Shown piece after piece: positions 22,310 to 34,190 of a stretch of DNA of 64,000 bases (positions are counted from its first letter, which is position 1; every line of letters begins with the position of its first letter). The notes under the pieces were generated by a model, which did no database searches, was not told the DNA's origin, and saw nothing but the letters and a program-made list of their open reading frames with translations. The stretch is from NCBI GenBank assembly GCA_030762935.1, contig CM060900.1:112248620-112312619 (forward strand). The letters are read 5' to 3'. The position numbers and the translations under genes are program-made. Source of the stretch: Hymenopus coronatus. Lineage: Eukaryota > Arthropoda > Insecta > Mantodea > Hymenopodidae.

Positions 22310-23105
22310 AATTTGTATTTAAATGTTTAACGTTTATTTAAATTATTCTTATTATTATTATTATTTGAATTTTCGGTACTGATATGGAATATTTTCCCTT
22401 TCTGGGAGGCCTGGTAAGGGAGCCATTCAGATCTTTCGGAGCAATTATGGACCCACTTTACAGAAACGATGGCGCCTAAGATCTTGGAGTCCTCCTGTAG
22501 CAAGCTGTGTGTGAGAGCCTTATCTTCCCTTTACTTGGAAATGTTTCGTTAATGGCGTTTAAATTACCAGTGGTTTTGTATCAGAGTAATAAATGCTTAT
22601 GAAGTTTACATAAAATGAGTATATATGTTAAATGTGATATAACAAGTATTTTCTTCTTTGGTTTCAAATTAAGCCCAAGCCCCTCCGGCGGATCATGTCG
22701 AAGGCTTGTCCTTAGCCCATGCAGATCTCTGCCCGACAGTTTGAAACACATGTTTTAATCTACTCTTTCATGAACCTAATATGGAGGATGAAAACTATAA
22801 GTTCATTAAATGGTATAAAGTGTCCGTTTTACAATGATTGCTGACATGAAATATTATATTCTTGAAATAATTTGAAAAGGGAATTTTAAAATGAAACGTT
22901 CTAGGCATTTGTTGAGAGTACCTCCCATCATTTGCCAGTTGTGAAGCATAAGGAATGCTTGAACGCGTCTTTTACCCCAGTTAGGAAGAAGGATCCTAGC
23001 GAGATTTGAATCGCAGACAAGTCCGTCCATCCTACCCGGTTCAGTGCTTCCTTATTGATGTGATTGTTAAAGTTAATTATACTTTGAAAAGTTCTTCTAA
23101 CCACT
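22310..23105. other. Unclassified
   Basis: A short TTA run occurs at 22347-22364. gagatttgaatcgcagac near 23000 could be a decayed B box on the minus strand, but is too weak to call. Confidence 0.4.
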
Positions 23106-23109
23106 CCTT

Positions 23110-24025
23110 CTTATAAAAATCGTATATGTTGCATTCACATGACTTTCTCTACCTATTCTGCAAATGAACTATTTTTACAAAAAGATACTTTGTTCTACGT
23201 CATGCTACTGGAGATAAACACTAGCAAAAATTCTCTTGTTACTATCTGCCTTGTAAGCAAAAGTGAAATAAGAGGATACACTAAGCTAAAGTCAAATATT
23301 TTAAAAAGTTGGTCGCTATGTAAACAATTTAATTTCGGCTCGCGCTGTACGGCCAACATTTAACAACAGAGAGATAAAACGAAAGGAGGTTTCCGGTTTG
23401 AGAAAGGTTTCGTAGTGTAAAACTGTAACCAGTAATACGTTTGAAACGGTCAACTCCATAAAAAGTTTATATGACAAATTGTGGGTTCTAACGAGTTATA
23501 CATTTTTTCTTAGTCAACCTTTTCACTGTCTCTTACGGTTTACCAGTCATGTTCATCCAGAATGAAGAGGTCTTCAAAGGCTATTCGCAGAAAATGCAAG
23601 ATACAGATTTTATTTGTAAATATGTAAATCTCTGTAGTATACGGTATTTTAATCAAAATAGTTAGAGCCATTTGTGAGAAACACAAAATTTGGAAAATGT
23701 TTTCATATAGTTATTTGGGTTGGGGGATTGTTTTTTAAATCCTCGTGTCGCGTCCTTGAAATATACTAAACTTAAATTACCAGATTTAGTATTTAACTGT
23801 CTCTTCGCTTTAAGCTATACTGTCCACACACAAACATACACACACACACTCGCACACACACGCTCACACTCACACACACGGACCTTTTCCTGAGAATGCC
23901 CTTTTGGACTAAGGAAACCTCAAAACACATGTGTCCGGTTAAAGCTCGGCATGGAAGTTTTGGATGGAATACAATACCTTCTGTACACACATGTGCATAG
24001 TAGTTACGTGTAGAGAAAGTAAACA
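23110..24025 (+). mobile_element. R-family element, near-complete
   Basis: 5' end ttgcattcacatgactttct at 23130, then gatactttgttctacgtcat, ggctattcgcagaaaatgca, the aaatcctcgtgtcgcgtcct block and a CA-rich imperfect microsatellite (23825-23879). Near the 3' end are ggaatacaataccttctgta and a terminal palindrome ending gtagagaaagtaaac at 24010-24024. One of the best copies. Confidence 0.8.
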
Positions 24026-24408
24026 TTGTTCTTTGTCAGGAAGATCTGTATTTTTATGCACTGAAATATCGAAAATGTGAAATGTTTTAGCTAAGGCCGC
24101 TTTTGAACTTCTGGGCTTTTCCTAGCTTTTTTGGTTCTTAAGCTTTAAATCACTTCACACTTACAAAACAGATGAAATGGAAGATGTTTATTTTGCTGGA
24201 ATCAGCGTTACGATGAAACTCATAGCATTCTGGCTATTTGCAATAGATTAACAGCTGCGCACATGCTGATACTTGGCACTGAATTGCAAATGCATGCAAA
24301 TAGTAGAAAAGACGTCACACCGTTCGATACCAAGAAAAAAATGCTTGAACCTTTACATGGACAAAATGGTTTTACGTTATTATTCAATAATTTATCTTCA
24401 GTTATATA
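24026..24408. other. AT-rich filler
   Basis: Nothing recognised. Confidence 0.5.
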
Positions 24409-24410
24409 TA

Positions 24411-24663
24411 CAGGTTGGGAGCTGAATAAGTGCAAATAATTTGATATTCAGTACAGAACAATGTACATATCACATAAATGCATTGCAATTTGTCCTCTTA
24501 CTAATAGAATTGTCATAAACGAAGCACAAATATCAGTGTCTAATCTGCTTTCAACGGTCCTGATCTATGTCTATGCTGTATTTACATACATCACTCCACC
24601 TGTAGTTAGGCAGGGCAAAGGGCGGAAGAGGGTCAACCGTGTGAGCTGTAAACTACTGAACTT

Positions 24664-24706
<43 letters not shown>

Positions 24707-24867
24707 ACAGAGACAGACAGACAGAGAGAATAATAGTCATCATAAAAACGTCGTGTAATTTTCCTCATTAACATAATTTTAGAAAATAGCGAGAAAAAAA
24801 ACGCAGACACTGGATCATCACATCGTCTTCATACAAATGTATGCACTTATTTACCATCCAACCTGTG
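24411..24867. mobile_element. MITE-B, copy 1
   Basis: Terminal inverted repeats: left caggttgggagctgaataag, right (reverse-complemented) caggttggatggtaaataag. TA precedes the left end at 24409-24410; the right flank is tgta. The body matches the 29.3-kb copy through agcacaaatat-like, tctatgctgtatttacatac, attttcctcattaacataa and actggatcatcacatcgtc. It is longer because of a GA array at 24666-24703. No coding capacity. Confidence 0.8.
24666..24703. repeat. (GA)19 microsatellite inside MITE-B
   Basis: Pure GA run; the 29.3-kb copy has only a short purine-rich gagagaggagaggag at the matching place. Confidence 0.9.
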
Positions 24868-26075
24868 TATGTATATACACACACACACACACACACAGGG
24901 TGAAAGTTGAATTAGAGCGCACATATCGAAATGTGGCTTTAATATACTGGGCTTCAAGAATGTGTGGTAATCATTTATAAGGTCTAGCACTCATTACCAG
25001 AACCCCTGTTCCATATTGCGTGCAATTATCCTCGGATATATAATCTTGCCATTTTTTTTTTTTTTTTTTAGTAGAGAGTAAATAAAAAGGCACATTTCAG
25101 CAATATTCTGTCCCTGTTTTAATCAACTGAGGGAATAAGGGAAGTCACAGGATGATTTCAAAGATATTCCATTACTGCTGTTGCAAAAATGACGAAAAAT
25201 TAGGAATATTTTGAAGATGAAGTGAATAATACTAGAACATTTGGTTTAGCTAGAGTATTTGGATTAAATTTTAATTCTTTGGTGACCCTGAAGGACGGCG
25301 TAAACAAAAAAAGTTCTCATAAGCTGAAAGAACTCGTGGAAGCGTAGGACATGAAGTCAGAAACACTATAGTGTCCGAACTAAACCTCGTCAGCTGGACT
25401 AAGTTTACCAGTCCACTTTGTAGAGATAAAAGACATTCACAAACTTATTAGAGGATGTTATACACAGTTTTCAGAAGCGAAGTCAGAGTATAGCAGCAGG
25501 AGGCTGTCGCTTGTGCAGCTACCGAGGGGCAAAATCACGTACGAACGGTAAAAGCATAATCTGCACGGAATGTGTATCAAATTTACTTTATGTTGCACTC
25601 TCGAGCAAATACTTGTATGATAAGATAGATAAATGAAACCACTAGAATTTAGACTTATACCCGTTTTACCCAAAGTAGTGCATAGTACATAGCAGCCCCA
25701 ACAACGGAACAACGGTCTATTGTGACGTATGTGAAGGGAGTGCAAGGTTTTCATTTTGCGTGACGTTATAAGAAAAGTGCTACTAATCAGTGTTGTATAC
25801 TTGAGGACATTCTGAACGTGTTTCAGATAGTTGCACTGTTGCATCTTACAAAACATCCACGGATTCCTACCACAGATAATTCATCTTGTTATATGTTAGT
25901 ATAACACTACATATAACTGGATTTTAAACAAATTGAGAAATTGTTTACAATTTGTTTGATTTAAATTGTAGTTCAGTAAATGAAATACAAAATAATAACA
26001 TCCTATCGTCTTGCTTGTGTCAAAATATAGCTCACCAATGGCAAATACTATGTTTTACACCGACAACCTGCTGTG
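24868..26075. other. Filler
   Basis: CA run at 24879-24897 next to MITE-B, and a T-run at about 25053-25070. The 132-codon minus frame (25458-25856) shows no recognisable domain. Nothing else. Confidence 0.45.
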
Positions 26076-26170
26076 CACCTGCATACCTGCTCCAAAATAT
26101 TAATAAAATAATAAAACTTAGATAAATTGGAAAACTGATACCACCGTTCAAATTGAAATATGACTTTAAA

Positions 26171-26213
<43 letters not shown>
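26171..26213. repeat. (ATT)n microsatellite
   Basis: Pure ATT array; frames through it give Ile or Asn runs that are not coding. Confidence 0.95.
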
Positions 26214-26654
26214 GGTGGTGGTGGAGGTTGTCTGTTTACCACTGCAGAAGTCAGTGTAAAAACGATTATCTTTAATGTGAAGCACTGTAGGATTTATTAT
26301 TTCTCGCCGCTACGATTCTCGCTCCAGAATTTTCGGTGGTCTCTTTATCGCTAGAACTCACAATCGAAACTGACCCTCTGGGCCAAGTTGACCCCTTTAT
26401 ATACCTGACGATGTGTTTCAAATTTCCAGAAGTAGAAGATATTATTGCGCATGTAAACCATACGCATGTGTGACCTCTTCACCCAGGCGCCAGACTCGAA
26501 ACTTTGATGTTATGCGCTTGCTGATAGCACACGTGTTCTTTAAAAGGGTGTAACAATGGATTCAAAATGGAATAATAATCGAAAGTTGCCGCTCCCACTT
26601 GTGCGGCGGTAAAAGGTCGGCAAGGCACAGGCACGCGCATTTGGTGCGTAGTCT

Positions 26655-26662
26655 TTATTATT

Positions 26663-26713
<51 letters not shown>
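26655..26713. repeat. (ATT)n microsatellite
   Basis: ATT array with one AGT interruption near its start. Confidence 0.95.
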
Positions 26714-26887
26714 TATCAGTAGTGTTTTGCCCTTATGCTTACAAACGTTCAAAACTTAACAAAGCGTAAGCAATAGTAATGTCAGGTTTATTTTTAGCAC
26801 TTTATAGTTATTACTCCAACTACTCGGCTTCATTTGTCATCTTCAAGACATTACGCAACCAGTTTAATAATGTATAGTCACATAGGA

Positions 26888-27139
26888 GTTATAATTACTG
26901 AGGTTTGTCGTCCGAACAGTTTCAAAGTGGTGAAGTTTTATTATTTTATTAACAGTTTGGAGCAGGTATGCAGGTGTAGGAAGTAAAAATTGTAGGATTA
27001 TTGAACACCACTGTCAAGGACTTGCAACACTTTAAAACAACTTAAATAACTGTGCTTTCAAGGTATTTGTCGGCTTTCAGTGTTGCGTTTGAACGTATAA
27101 AAACGAAAATACCCACTTGTCAAACCTCAGTAGTTATAC
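26888..27139. repeat. Short inverted pair, about 250 bp apart
   Basis: GTTATAATTACTGAGGTTTG at 26888-26907 is the near reverse complement of the sequence at 27121-27139 (ending ctcagtagttatac). The pair overlaps the right arm of the larger inverted-repeat element. It may be a small MITE; flanking duplication is not evident. Confidence 0.45.
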
Positions 27140-27142
27140 ATC

Positions 27143-28130
27143 TGGTAAGGGTTCAGGTTCTGAAGGATATCATAGCAACTGGTAGATCTCGACCGCACTA
27201 GCCAATGTGGAGGGGAGAATATCCTGCGCGTTGCCTAAGTAAGCAGACGTAGGCAGGAGTAGATTGAAAAATGTACGCTTCTTGTCCATGAGGTTACAAG
27301 ATCATCAACCAATGGATGCCTTTCAGTAATGTCATTATTTTCCCGCTAGTAGCAAGCTTCACGCGTCAAGAGAATCTGTTTCTAATAAATACCACTTATG
27401 CTAGGTCCATATGTTCTAAATTCGCACAAATTAACCTACGAGGAAGGTAGAGGATAATGTTTATTATGCAACTACTAACTAACACACATATGTTATACCT
27501 GTAGTAGTTTCTGTTATATAGATAAACAAACACGCCCATATATTTGACATAACCATGTAGACTCTGAATGGTCATCATTGTGTAATATATATTATATTAT
27601 AGTATAGTGTATAGTATAGTGTAGTGTAGTGTGTAGTGTGTAGTGTAGTACATTATATTATATAGCACGCTTATGCAGAGAATGAACAAGATGACTCTAA
27701 ATAAATTACATTGAACAACTACAACGAATTTGTTCGTTTTCTCTCTGTGTTGTTCCAGATGAGAGCCAAAAGTTAGCTAAGCCCGGCAAGCAGAATGCTG
27801 TATGTAGCTGGAGAACGTCAGCGGTTACATACTTATGATGTGTAAACTTATGGGCCATATGTTTACTTTTCAGAATTGAAATACTTGAAATCAGGCATCA
27901 ACTGTTGTCCTAAGTAACAGTAAAACAAGCGTGAAATGGTGCAATAACCTTAATTCTTGAATTTATTGACTATTGAAAGAGACAGATTCTGCGAAGCCAG
28001 ACTCGAAATATTACTTATAGGGTATATAGAGATTTTTAAAGATCCATCGACGACGAAGGGAGAAATCAAATACATTTTAAACCTGCCCAGCAACATACTG
28101 CTAAAGCATGTGGAGTAGACAAAGCATTTG
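27143..28130. other. Filler with TA/TAGTG-type simple repeat
   Basis: A degenerate TATAGTG/TAGTGTG repeat spans about 27583-27665, edged by ttatattata on both sides. No coding or transposon feature recognised. Confidence 0.5.
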
Positions 28131-28132
28131 CC

Positions 28133-28402
28133 GATCCCGGTGGCCACGCTCGCTCAAGTGACTCGCTTTGGCGTTTCGTGGTGCACAGGATCGTGGGTTG
28201 GAGTCCCGCCTTGGGCATGGGTGTTTCTGTGTTTGTAAATGTGTCTATGTTTGTGTATGTATATGTAAAAGGAAAACGTTAAGAAGAATAAGGTCTACTA
28301 AGGTAATACAGGAAACTGGAAAAACTGGAGAGAAAAGGAACACAGCGCCGGAGTCCTGACAAGCCTCCGGAACTGTATTTTTTTTAATAAAAAAAAAAAG
28401 CA
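28133..28402 (+). mobile_element. tRNA-derived SINE (family 8) with A-rich tail
   Basis: A-box-like gtggccacgctcgctcaagt, B-box-like cgtgggttggagtcccg, then a T/G-rich body (gtttctgtgtttgtaaatgt) and gcgccggagtcctgacaagc, ending in an A-rich tail at 28380-28402. A weaker related copy may lie at 50.7 kb. Confidence 0.55.
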
Positions 28403-29308
28403 AGTGTGTCTCGTGAGTGACTCATGCTATATAGTGTGCGAGTGAGAGGGGAGCTTGAAAAGGGTGGGGTAACAAAGTGGCAACACATAGTTAATAATAG
28501 TCTCAGATTCGCTAGAGAACAAATATTTTCCCATTTATAAGGCACGGTAATTTCGATGGCGTTTTATGTCCACCGTGAGAGATTATGGCGAGTAATATGA
28601 TGTCAAGGAGAGGGTTCCTTCGTCGTCCTGTTTAACGTTTAATGCTTGGCCTAGGGTAAATTTACTGGGTCTATGTGATAGCAGATAAGCCCAAGCAAGG
28701 CACCTGATATCCAAAAATACCACATCAAGTACAACAAGCATACGTTTGGATTCTTACGTCCGTCGTTCCATATTCATTCCTATGCACTACCGCGTTCATT
28801 TTAAAGCTACCAAAGCGTATCTACATCCTGACGCAACCACTGCAAAATTTCAAGTGACATTCCTGCAACTTATGCAAGTGTTATAACTGTGTCATGATAT
28901 ATTTTACAATATGATCTATAATTACTGCCTTCTTGCTGGGAGTTTGCCAGATTTCACCTCTGGTTCACAAACCAGCTCAGTCATTTTCTTTATTTATTTC
29001 AGTTTATTAAGGTTGTCGGATCTTTATTCAGATTTTCTGGTAAGGGGGCACATTTATTAAATTGCTTCTAACTTGTATTTTGGAGAGATTCCAGAGGGAA
29101 AATGATACAGATACCCCTCTGGAAACTATGCCTTCAACAGTTCCAACTGCACGGTGAAGATTTTATTTGGATCGTGCATATTTATTATATATTTATTTTT
29201 TCCGGTTTTATAAGCGCATTTATTTATTCACTTGTTTACTCCCTTTCAAGAGGACATAAGTTCCAAATATTGAAAATAATTGTCAACTTGGTAGATTAAA
29301 TCTTAATG
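28403..29308. other. Unclassified
   Basis: No recognised feature. Composition is slightly GC-balanced at 28440-28700. Confidence 0.45.
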
Positions 29309-29310
29309 TA

Positions 29311-29674
29311 CAGGTTGGGAGGTGGATATGTGCTATAATTTGATATTTAGTAGAGAACAACATGTGTAATAGTAATTCCTAAATAAAGCACACATTTAAA
29401 GGTCTAATGTGCTTTGACTCTGAGCTACATCTCTGCTGTGCTTACATCTATAATTGGGCAGGAGAAAGGGAGAGAGGAGAGGAGAATCGTCAGTGTGGCC
29501 TGTTAAGTAAACACCCGAGCATCTGAGATAGAAAATAACAGCCATCCTAAAACATCGTAAAATTTTCCTCATGAACATACATTTAGAAAAAGGGGAGGAA
29601 ATGCAAATAATGGATCATAGCATCACCCTCGAACGCTAATACAAATATGTTTTAATTATGCACCTCTCAACTTG
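29311..29674. mobile_element. MITE-B, copy 2
   Basis: Left end caggttgggaggtggatatg and right end (reverse-complemented) caagttgagaggtgcataa are inverted. TA flanks both sides (29309-29310, 29675-29676). The body aligns with copy 1 along its length (ttgatatttagtagagaaca, gctacatctctgctgtgctt, aaattttcctcatgaacata, ataatggatcatagcatc). Confidence 0.8.
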
Positions 29675-29676
29675 TA

Positions 29677-30536
29677 TAAGCTTAGGATCTAATATGGCGA
29701 CTTTCCAATTGGAACTCTGTCGCAGCCGTCAGGGCTTGCTAATAGGCTACGGCAAACAAGGACGTATACCTGTCGCGTACACCGAGCTTCCACAACATGT
29801 TTTTTCGTATGCGGGAAGAACAAGAATCACAACTGGTTCGTGAATCAGATCCATGCCTGCATTATAAAACCTCAAACACCTCGAACGAATAGGCCAAGGT
29901 GGATCCTTAGACCAATATCCGCGGTTACCGTTACTGAATCCCTTCTTCTTTTACTCTAGAAGAAACGTGAAGAAGTGGTATATGCTCATTGGTTTCATGA
30001 AGGTTGGACTTGGAGTCTGTCGTGTTCTTCGAAGGCATTGTTAGAGGGTTCATTGGTCCATAAATCGACGGTGCTATAATGTGATCCATCATGATTCTTG
30101 GGTGAAATGCCATTTAACATTGTGACTATTGCAAAGCGGATATTCACAAATAGTATTGTAGTAACAAATGCAATTTTACTATATATGCATTTTTCGATGT
30201 TTCAGTATCTCAAGTGTGCATGAAAAATATGTACATTCAAGGAATGAATGCTAACGTGAGTATTATAAAGATTCGCTATCCCAGGAATAGACAATCAGTA
30301 AATATAATACTTTCAAAAACTAGGAGTAGTTACTACCAAATGAACATTGTTTTAATATCGTAAAACATTTTGTGTTATTAATTCAACATATCGGCAAGAA
30401 TACAAATGGAAAAATCTCTAGCCTGGCAATAGTCTTTCAGTCTAAGTAGTATTGAATGATGGAAATTGTAATCTAATTTTAATGTTATTTGTTTCCATTT
30501 TACGACTAAACTCATCATTGGGAAGGTATTTTAATT
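29677..30536. other. Unclassified
   Basis: 29690-30110 has balanced composition and short frames on both strands without a recognised domain; it may be an old transposon. The rest is AT-rich. Confidence 0.4.
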
Positions 30537-30925
30537 TGCTTTACATAGTACATGGTACGTAGGTAGAGAAGGTATTGCACTTCACCCAAAATTTCGATAC
30601 CGCGATTTCACCGGAAATACACGTTTTAGTGTGCTCTATACATAAAATATTTTTAGAAAAAAATCTGTTTCCGTGTGCCTGTGAACATACCTCAAAAACG
30701 AAAAATCGGTAAAATACCGAACTTGGTATTTAAGTTTAGTATGTTCCAAGGATGTGACACGAATATGTTGAGGAAATCCCTCAACCCCAAACTACCTTTT
30801 GCATGGATAAAATTTTGAAAGTAGTGGATAGGAGAATAAGCTTTTTAACAATAGTTTGATGCCGAGATATAGAGAAAGTCACGTGAATGGACCACATCAG
30901 GTTTTTAACATTATTTACTACATGA
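30537..30925 (-). mobile_element. R-family element, internally deleted
   Basis: 3' palindrome half tacgtaggtagagaaggtat, aaaatttcgataccgcgatt, the well-kept ataccgaacttggtattt and ttccaaggatgtgacacgaa. After a deletion of roughly 500 bp comes the 5' end tatagagaaagtcacgtgaa and ccacatcaggtttttaacat. Confidence 0.8.
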
Positions 30926-31279
30926 TTAATATTCAGCAGAGATGTTTTTAGAATTAAAACAAATTCAAATTGCGTTGACTTTTACAGGCAAACATGTGTG
31001 TTTGTAAAACGTCATCTTAAATAAATGAATACTTCTTTCAGAGTACTTGAGAGTTTGTACTCAAAGAGTGAAAACCTAACTTTCGTAAATTATTCTCGAA
31101 TGTGAAAGGCATCCATACTGAGCGTGTACATGCAGAATCACCTTTGATGTGACACTAACAAACGAATTGCCAGAAACTTATTTCTGAAATGCACTGGGTT
31201 ATATCACATTCTTGGAATATTCCAAAAGAAAACTTATGAGGATTTATCTCAGGAGAACGAGAATGCTGTTTAAAACATC
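30926..31279. other. Filler
   Basis: Nothing recognised. Confidence 0.45.
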
Positions 31280-31690
31280 ACTGCCAACTAGGACTGTGCC
31301 AAAGAAACGTTTTGTGAACATATGCACTAGATGACACCGCAATGTGTGATATTTTATAGGAGTGGGCTTTGAAAACTTCATTTGAGTGATATAATGTCGG
31401 AAACAGTGCGGAAACTTAGACATTGAAAAGCATGTTGAGAATATGTATAGGAAGTCACGGGTATATACATAGAGCAGTATCACAAGCAACACACATTTGC
31501 AGACATTCCAGAAAGGAGTTTACTATAACAGTATAGTTTTATTTAATTCACTTCCGTCTCCTATAAAGGAATTGCATATGAACAAAAACAAGTTTAGGCT
31601 CGAGTTAAAAAGATACCTTATTACTTACACCTTCTATACGGAGGATTTCATTGTGTCAAAAATGCTAGTAATAATTTATGCAGTGTTTTA
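31280..31690 (+). pseudogene. LINE-type reverse transcriptase, C-terminal remnant
   Basis: The plus frame from 31497 reads FQKGVYYNSIVLFNSLPS, then KFRLELKRYLITYTFYTEDF. This is the familiar C-terminal end of many arthropod non-LTR retrotransposon ORF2 proteins (QKGVYY-G-IKIFN-LP pattern). Upstream, a faint in-phase continuation has at least one stop (tag at about 31470), and RMLFKTSLPTRTVP near 31269-31310 may be the preceding block. The catalytic reverse transcriptase and endonuclease domains are not in the window, so this is a 5'-truncated, decayed insertion. LINE proteins of this kind mobilise SINEs, but nothing ties this one to the SINEs here. Confidence 0.55.
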
Positions 31691-33111
31691 AATATAACAT
31701 GTACGAATATTCTAAGAATGGATACTGTACGAATTGGTTTCTTGCAAACAGACCTGTAATTATAAATTATGCAAAATTGACAGCTCTTAAAAATTCAATG
31801 TCAGAGCTAATCTTTGTTAACGAATGTATTAATGATTCTCAAGAGCAATCAATGAATGTAATCTCTGACTTGATCTGTATCCTAATTTGGAATTTGTGTC
31901 TAACCTCAAAACAGAATCCACAGATTACAATGTAATATAAAATAACAGTACAAATTATAGACTTTCAACTCAATGATAAAAGCAAAAAAGGAATGTTGTG
32001 TTTGTTTTTCCCCTGGCGGGGAAGTTCATAAAATTGCATCACTTCCCATCGCTAAGCATAAATTGTAACATTTGTGATTTGTGTTCTCAATTTATTCCGA
32101 TTTATTCTCCTGGGTTTCCTCAGTCACTTAAAGATGATAATTTGTGTTAAATTTCCATCGCATAAACCAGAATTACTGAGTAACTATTCAGAGACGTGAC
32201 AAATTTGTGCCATCGAAATACCATAGACTATATTCAAGGTATTTTACAAAAAAATTGTTTCCATGAGAATAAAGGCTAGATGATGCTAAACCCTATGAAG
32301 TTCCTTCTATATTTAGTTTCCCTTTTCATCAGACAAAGGAGGTAATGAGAACGCTAATTTAATTTTTACAGTATTTTTGTATATGTTCATTAGTATTAGG
32401 GGTCAGTGCTAAAATATTAAATTCAATATTATAATTTGTCTTAAATTAAAAAATTACCCAAAATCTCAACTAACTCAGTTTTCAAATTTATAATTTCAGA
32501 CAGAAACTCAAGCCTAAAAAGTCCTAGAATATAAAAAAAAACATTAAGTATTAATTGATTCTAAGATTAGATTTATTTATGAATTATTTTAGGAAACACA
32601 GATCAAACTCTCTTGAAGTGCACATCAATTAATATACATTTCTTATCTATCTAACACAAATATACCACAAATACTGATAGAAAATGTTTGCTTAACGTCT
32701 TGAATATAGTTTGCTGAAGAGAAATACAGGTACCTAGTTTCACATTTATTTTATTTGTATACTGTACATACCATCTCTGAAAATCCAGTATCGCATAATC
32801 TGTTTTCTTTTTCTGCTAGAGCATTTTATTTATTGGTATATTTTTGTTTACACACCGCCTTAGGTAATCCTGTCATATTACTCTTTGATCTACTACAAAA
32901 CTGCTGAAGTATACATTAAAACTATACTTCTCGATTAAATTAACACATTCAGTATCGCATTCATATTTCCAAGCTCTTAAGGATGAGGAATAATGATAAA
33001 GAAATAAGAATTGCTTCATCAGCCTGGAATTGAATCCAATATATTTTGTATTTTTATTCAGCATTTTTACAACTTTACTGTAGAGGTACTCTTAACAAGT
33101 CCTCTTTATGA
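31691..33111. other. AT-rich filler
   Basis: The frame at 31678-31935 is AT-rich and unrecognised. It could be 3' sequence of the LINE, but I cannot show it. Confidence 0.45.
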
Positions 33112-33362
33112 TTTTTTTTTTTTTTGTTACAGCTTAACGTCCTTTAACCTAGTTGGACATATCGTACGATGAAATGAAATTGGTGAAATGATGCTTAAAT
33201 GAGCTCGGGTCCATAGAGCTTAAAGTTGCTCGACATTTGTCTTCTCAGGATTAGGGAAAACCCCGAAAAAACCTTGTCTGGTAACTCACCCTAAACGAGA
33301 TTCAAACCCGTGATCTGTTGAGTGTGAGGTAAACATGCTACCACCACACTACCTAGGTGGGC
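33112..33362 (-). mobile_element. SINE family 5, full
   Basis: Minus-strand head gcccacctaggtagtgtggt with B box acgggtttgaatctc, then gttaccagacaaggttttt-type body, gacaaatgtcgagcaacttt, aagctctatggacccgag and catcatttcaccaatttc. The second copy at 41.0 kb shares all of these. A T14 run (33112-33125) lies at the tail side. Confidence 0.7.
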
Positions 33363-33987
33363 TTTATTATTCTTGTTGACAACTTTGTGAATTAAAGTAA
33401 AAAGAAGAAAATATAAATGGAATCACTGAGAAGAAACTGGGAAAAACACAATTAAAGTTGAATTATGTTCTCTGTGATGCTTATATCTCGATTTATAAGG
33501 CACTTTAATTCAGGTATGTCATATTCAAGTTCAGTGATAACATTTACCTTTGTTTTCTTCAGTTGTAGGATGAAATTTCATCCAGCCAAAGGACTCTTTT
33601 CTACGCCCAACAGGATATTCAAGGTCTAATCCCTGTGCATAAATGCTGATGATTACAAAAAGGAATTGTTTTTGCTATTAGTTCTAACTCAGGTATTCTT
33701 ATGACGTAATTAAAGTAGTTTTAAATTTCACTATTTTCCGATTACAACCAATGTATTGCGCGCAACCTTGGACGTCATTTGCCCTCCACTGAGTTCTTCA
33801 ATTCCCGACACTTGCAGTCGTTTGCGCAGTCAGGCATGTAGGGGCTTGCGATGAAGGAACGAGAGGCCAACAATACACACTAGGGTTACTATCCCAGAAA
33901 CTTTAACCTCGTTTAATTCTAGTTGTCTGCCATTAGTTAACAATTGCATTAGAAAGGAAAGCAAAACTGGTTAAAGACTATTTTATT
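33363..33987. other. Unclassified
   Basis: Small palindrome gatgaaatttcatc at 33570; a CpG-containing patch attgcgcgcaac around 33755. No gene recognised. Confidence 0.4.
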
Positions 33988-34190
33988 GAGTGCCTCCGTG
34001 GTCGAGCGGTCAGTGACCTGACCTCTAACCTGGAAGTCATCGATTTTGATTCAGGGTTGGAATTTTTCTTTAACTCTAATTATTTCCTAACCTCCATAGG
34101 GTCTGGAATTGCGAATGTGAGAGTGAATAAGTGTTAAAACGACGAAAAGCTACTAAAACACCATTAAATGTTTCATTCAAAGTCCCTGAT
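33988..34190 (+). mobile_element. tRNA-derived SINE (family 7), single copy
   Basis: Head gtgcctccgtggtcgagcgg (A-box region tggtcgagcggtcagtg) with a degraded B box gattcagggttgg, then ctctaattatttcctaacct, gtctggaattgcgaatgtga and a 3' part gtgttaaaacgacgaaaagc. Confidence 0.5.

Larger units (their letters stand above)
26076..26976. repeat. Element bounded by 44-bp inverted repeats
   Basis: Left arm 26076-26119 and right arm 26933-26976 are reverse complements with 42 of 44 positions matching (cacctgcatacctgctccaa start). Between them lie two ATT arrays (26171-26213 and 26655-26713) and about 440 bp without coding content. The size (901 bp) and arms fit a non-autonomous DNA element, but no clear target duplication was found. 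Confidence 0.65.
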
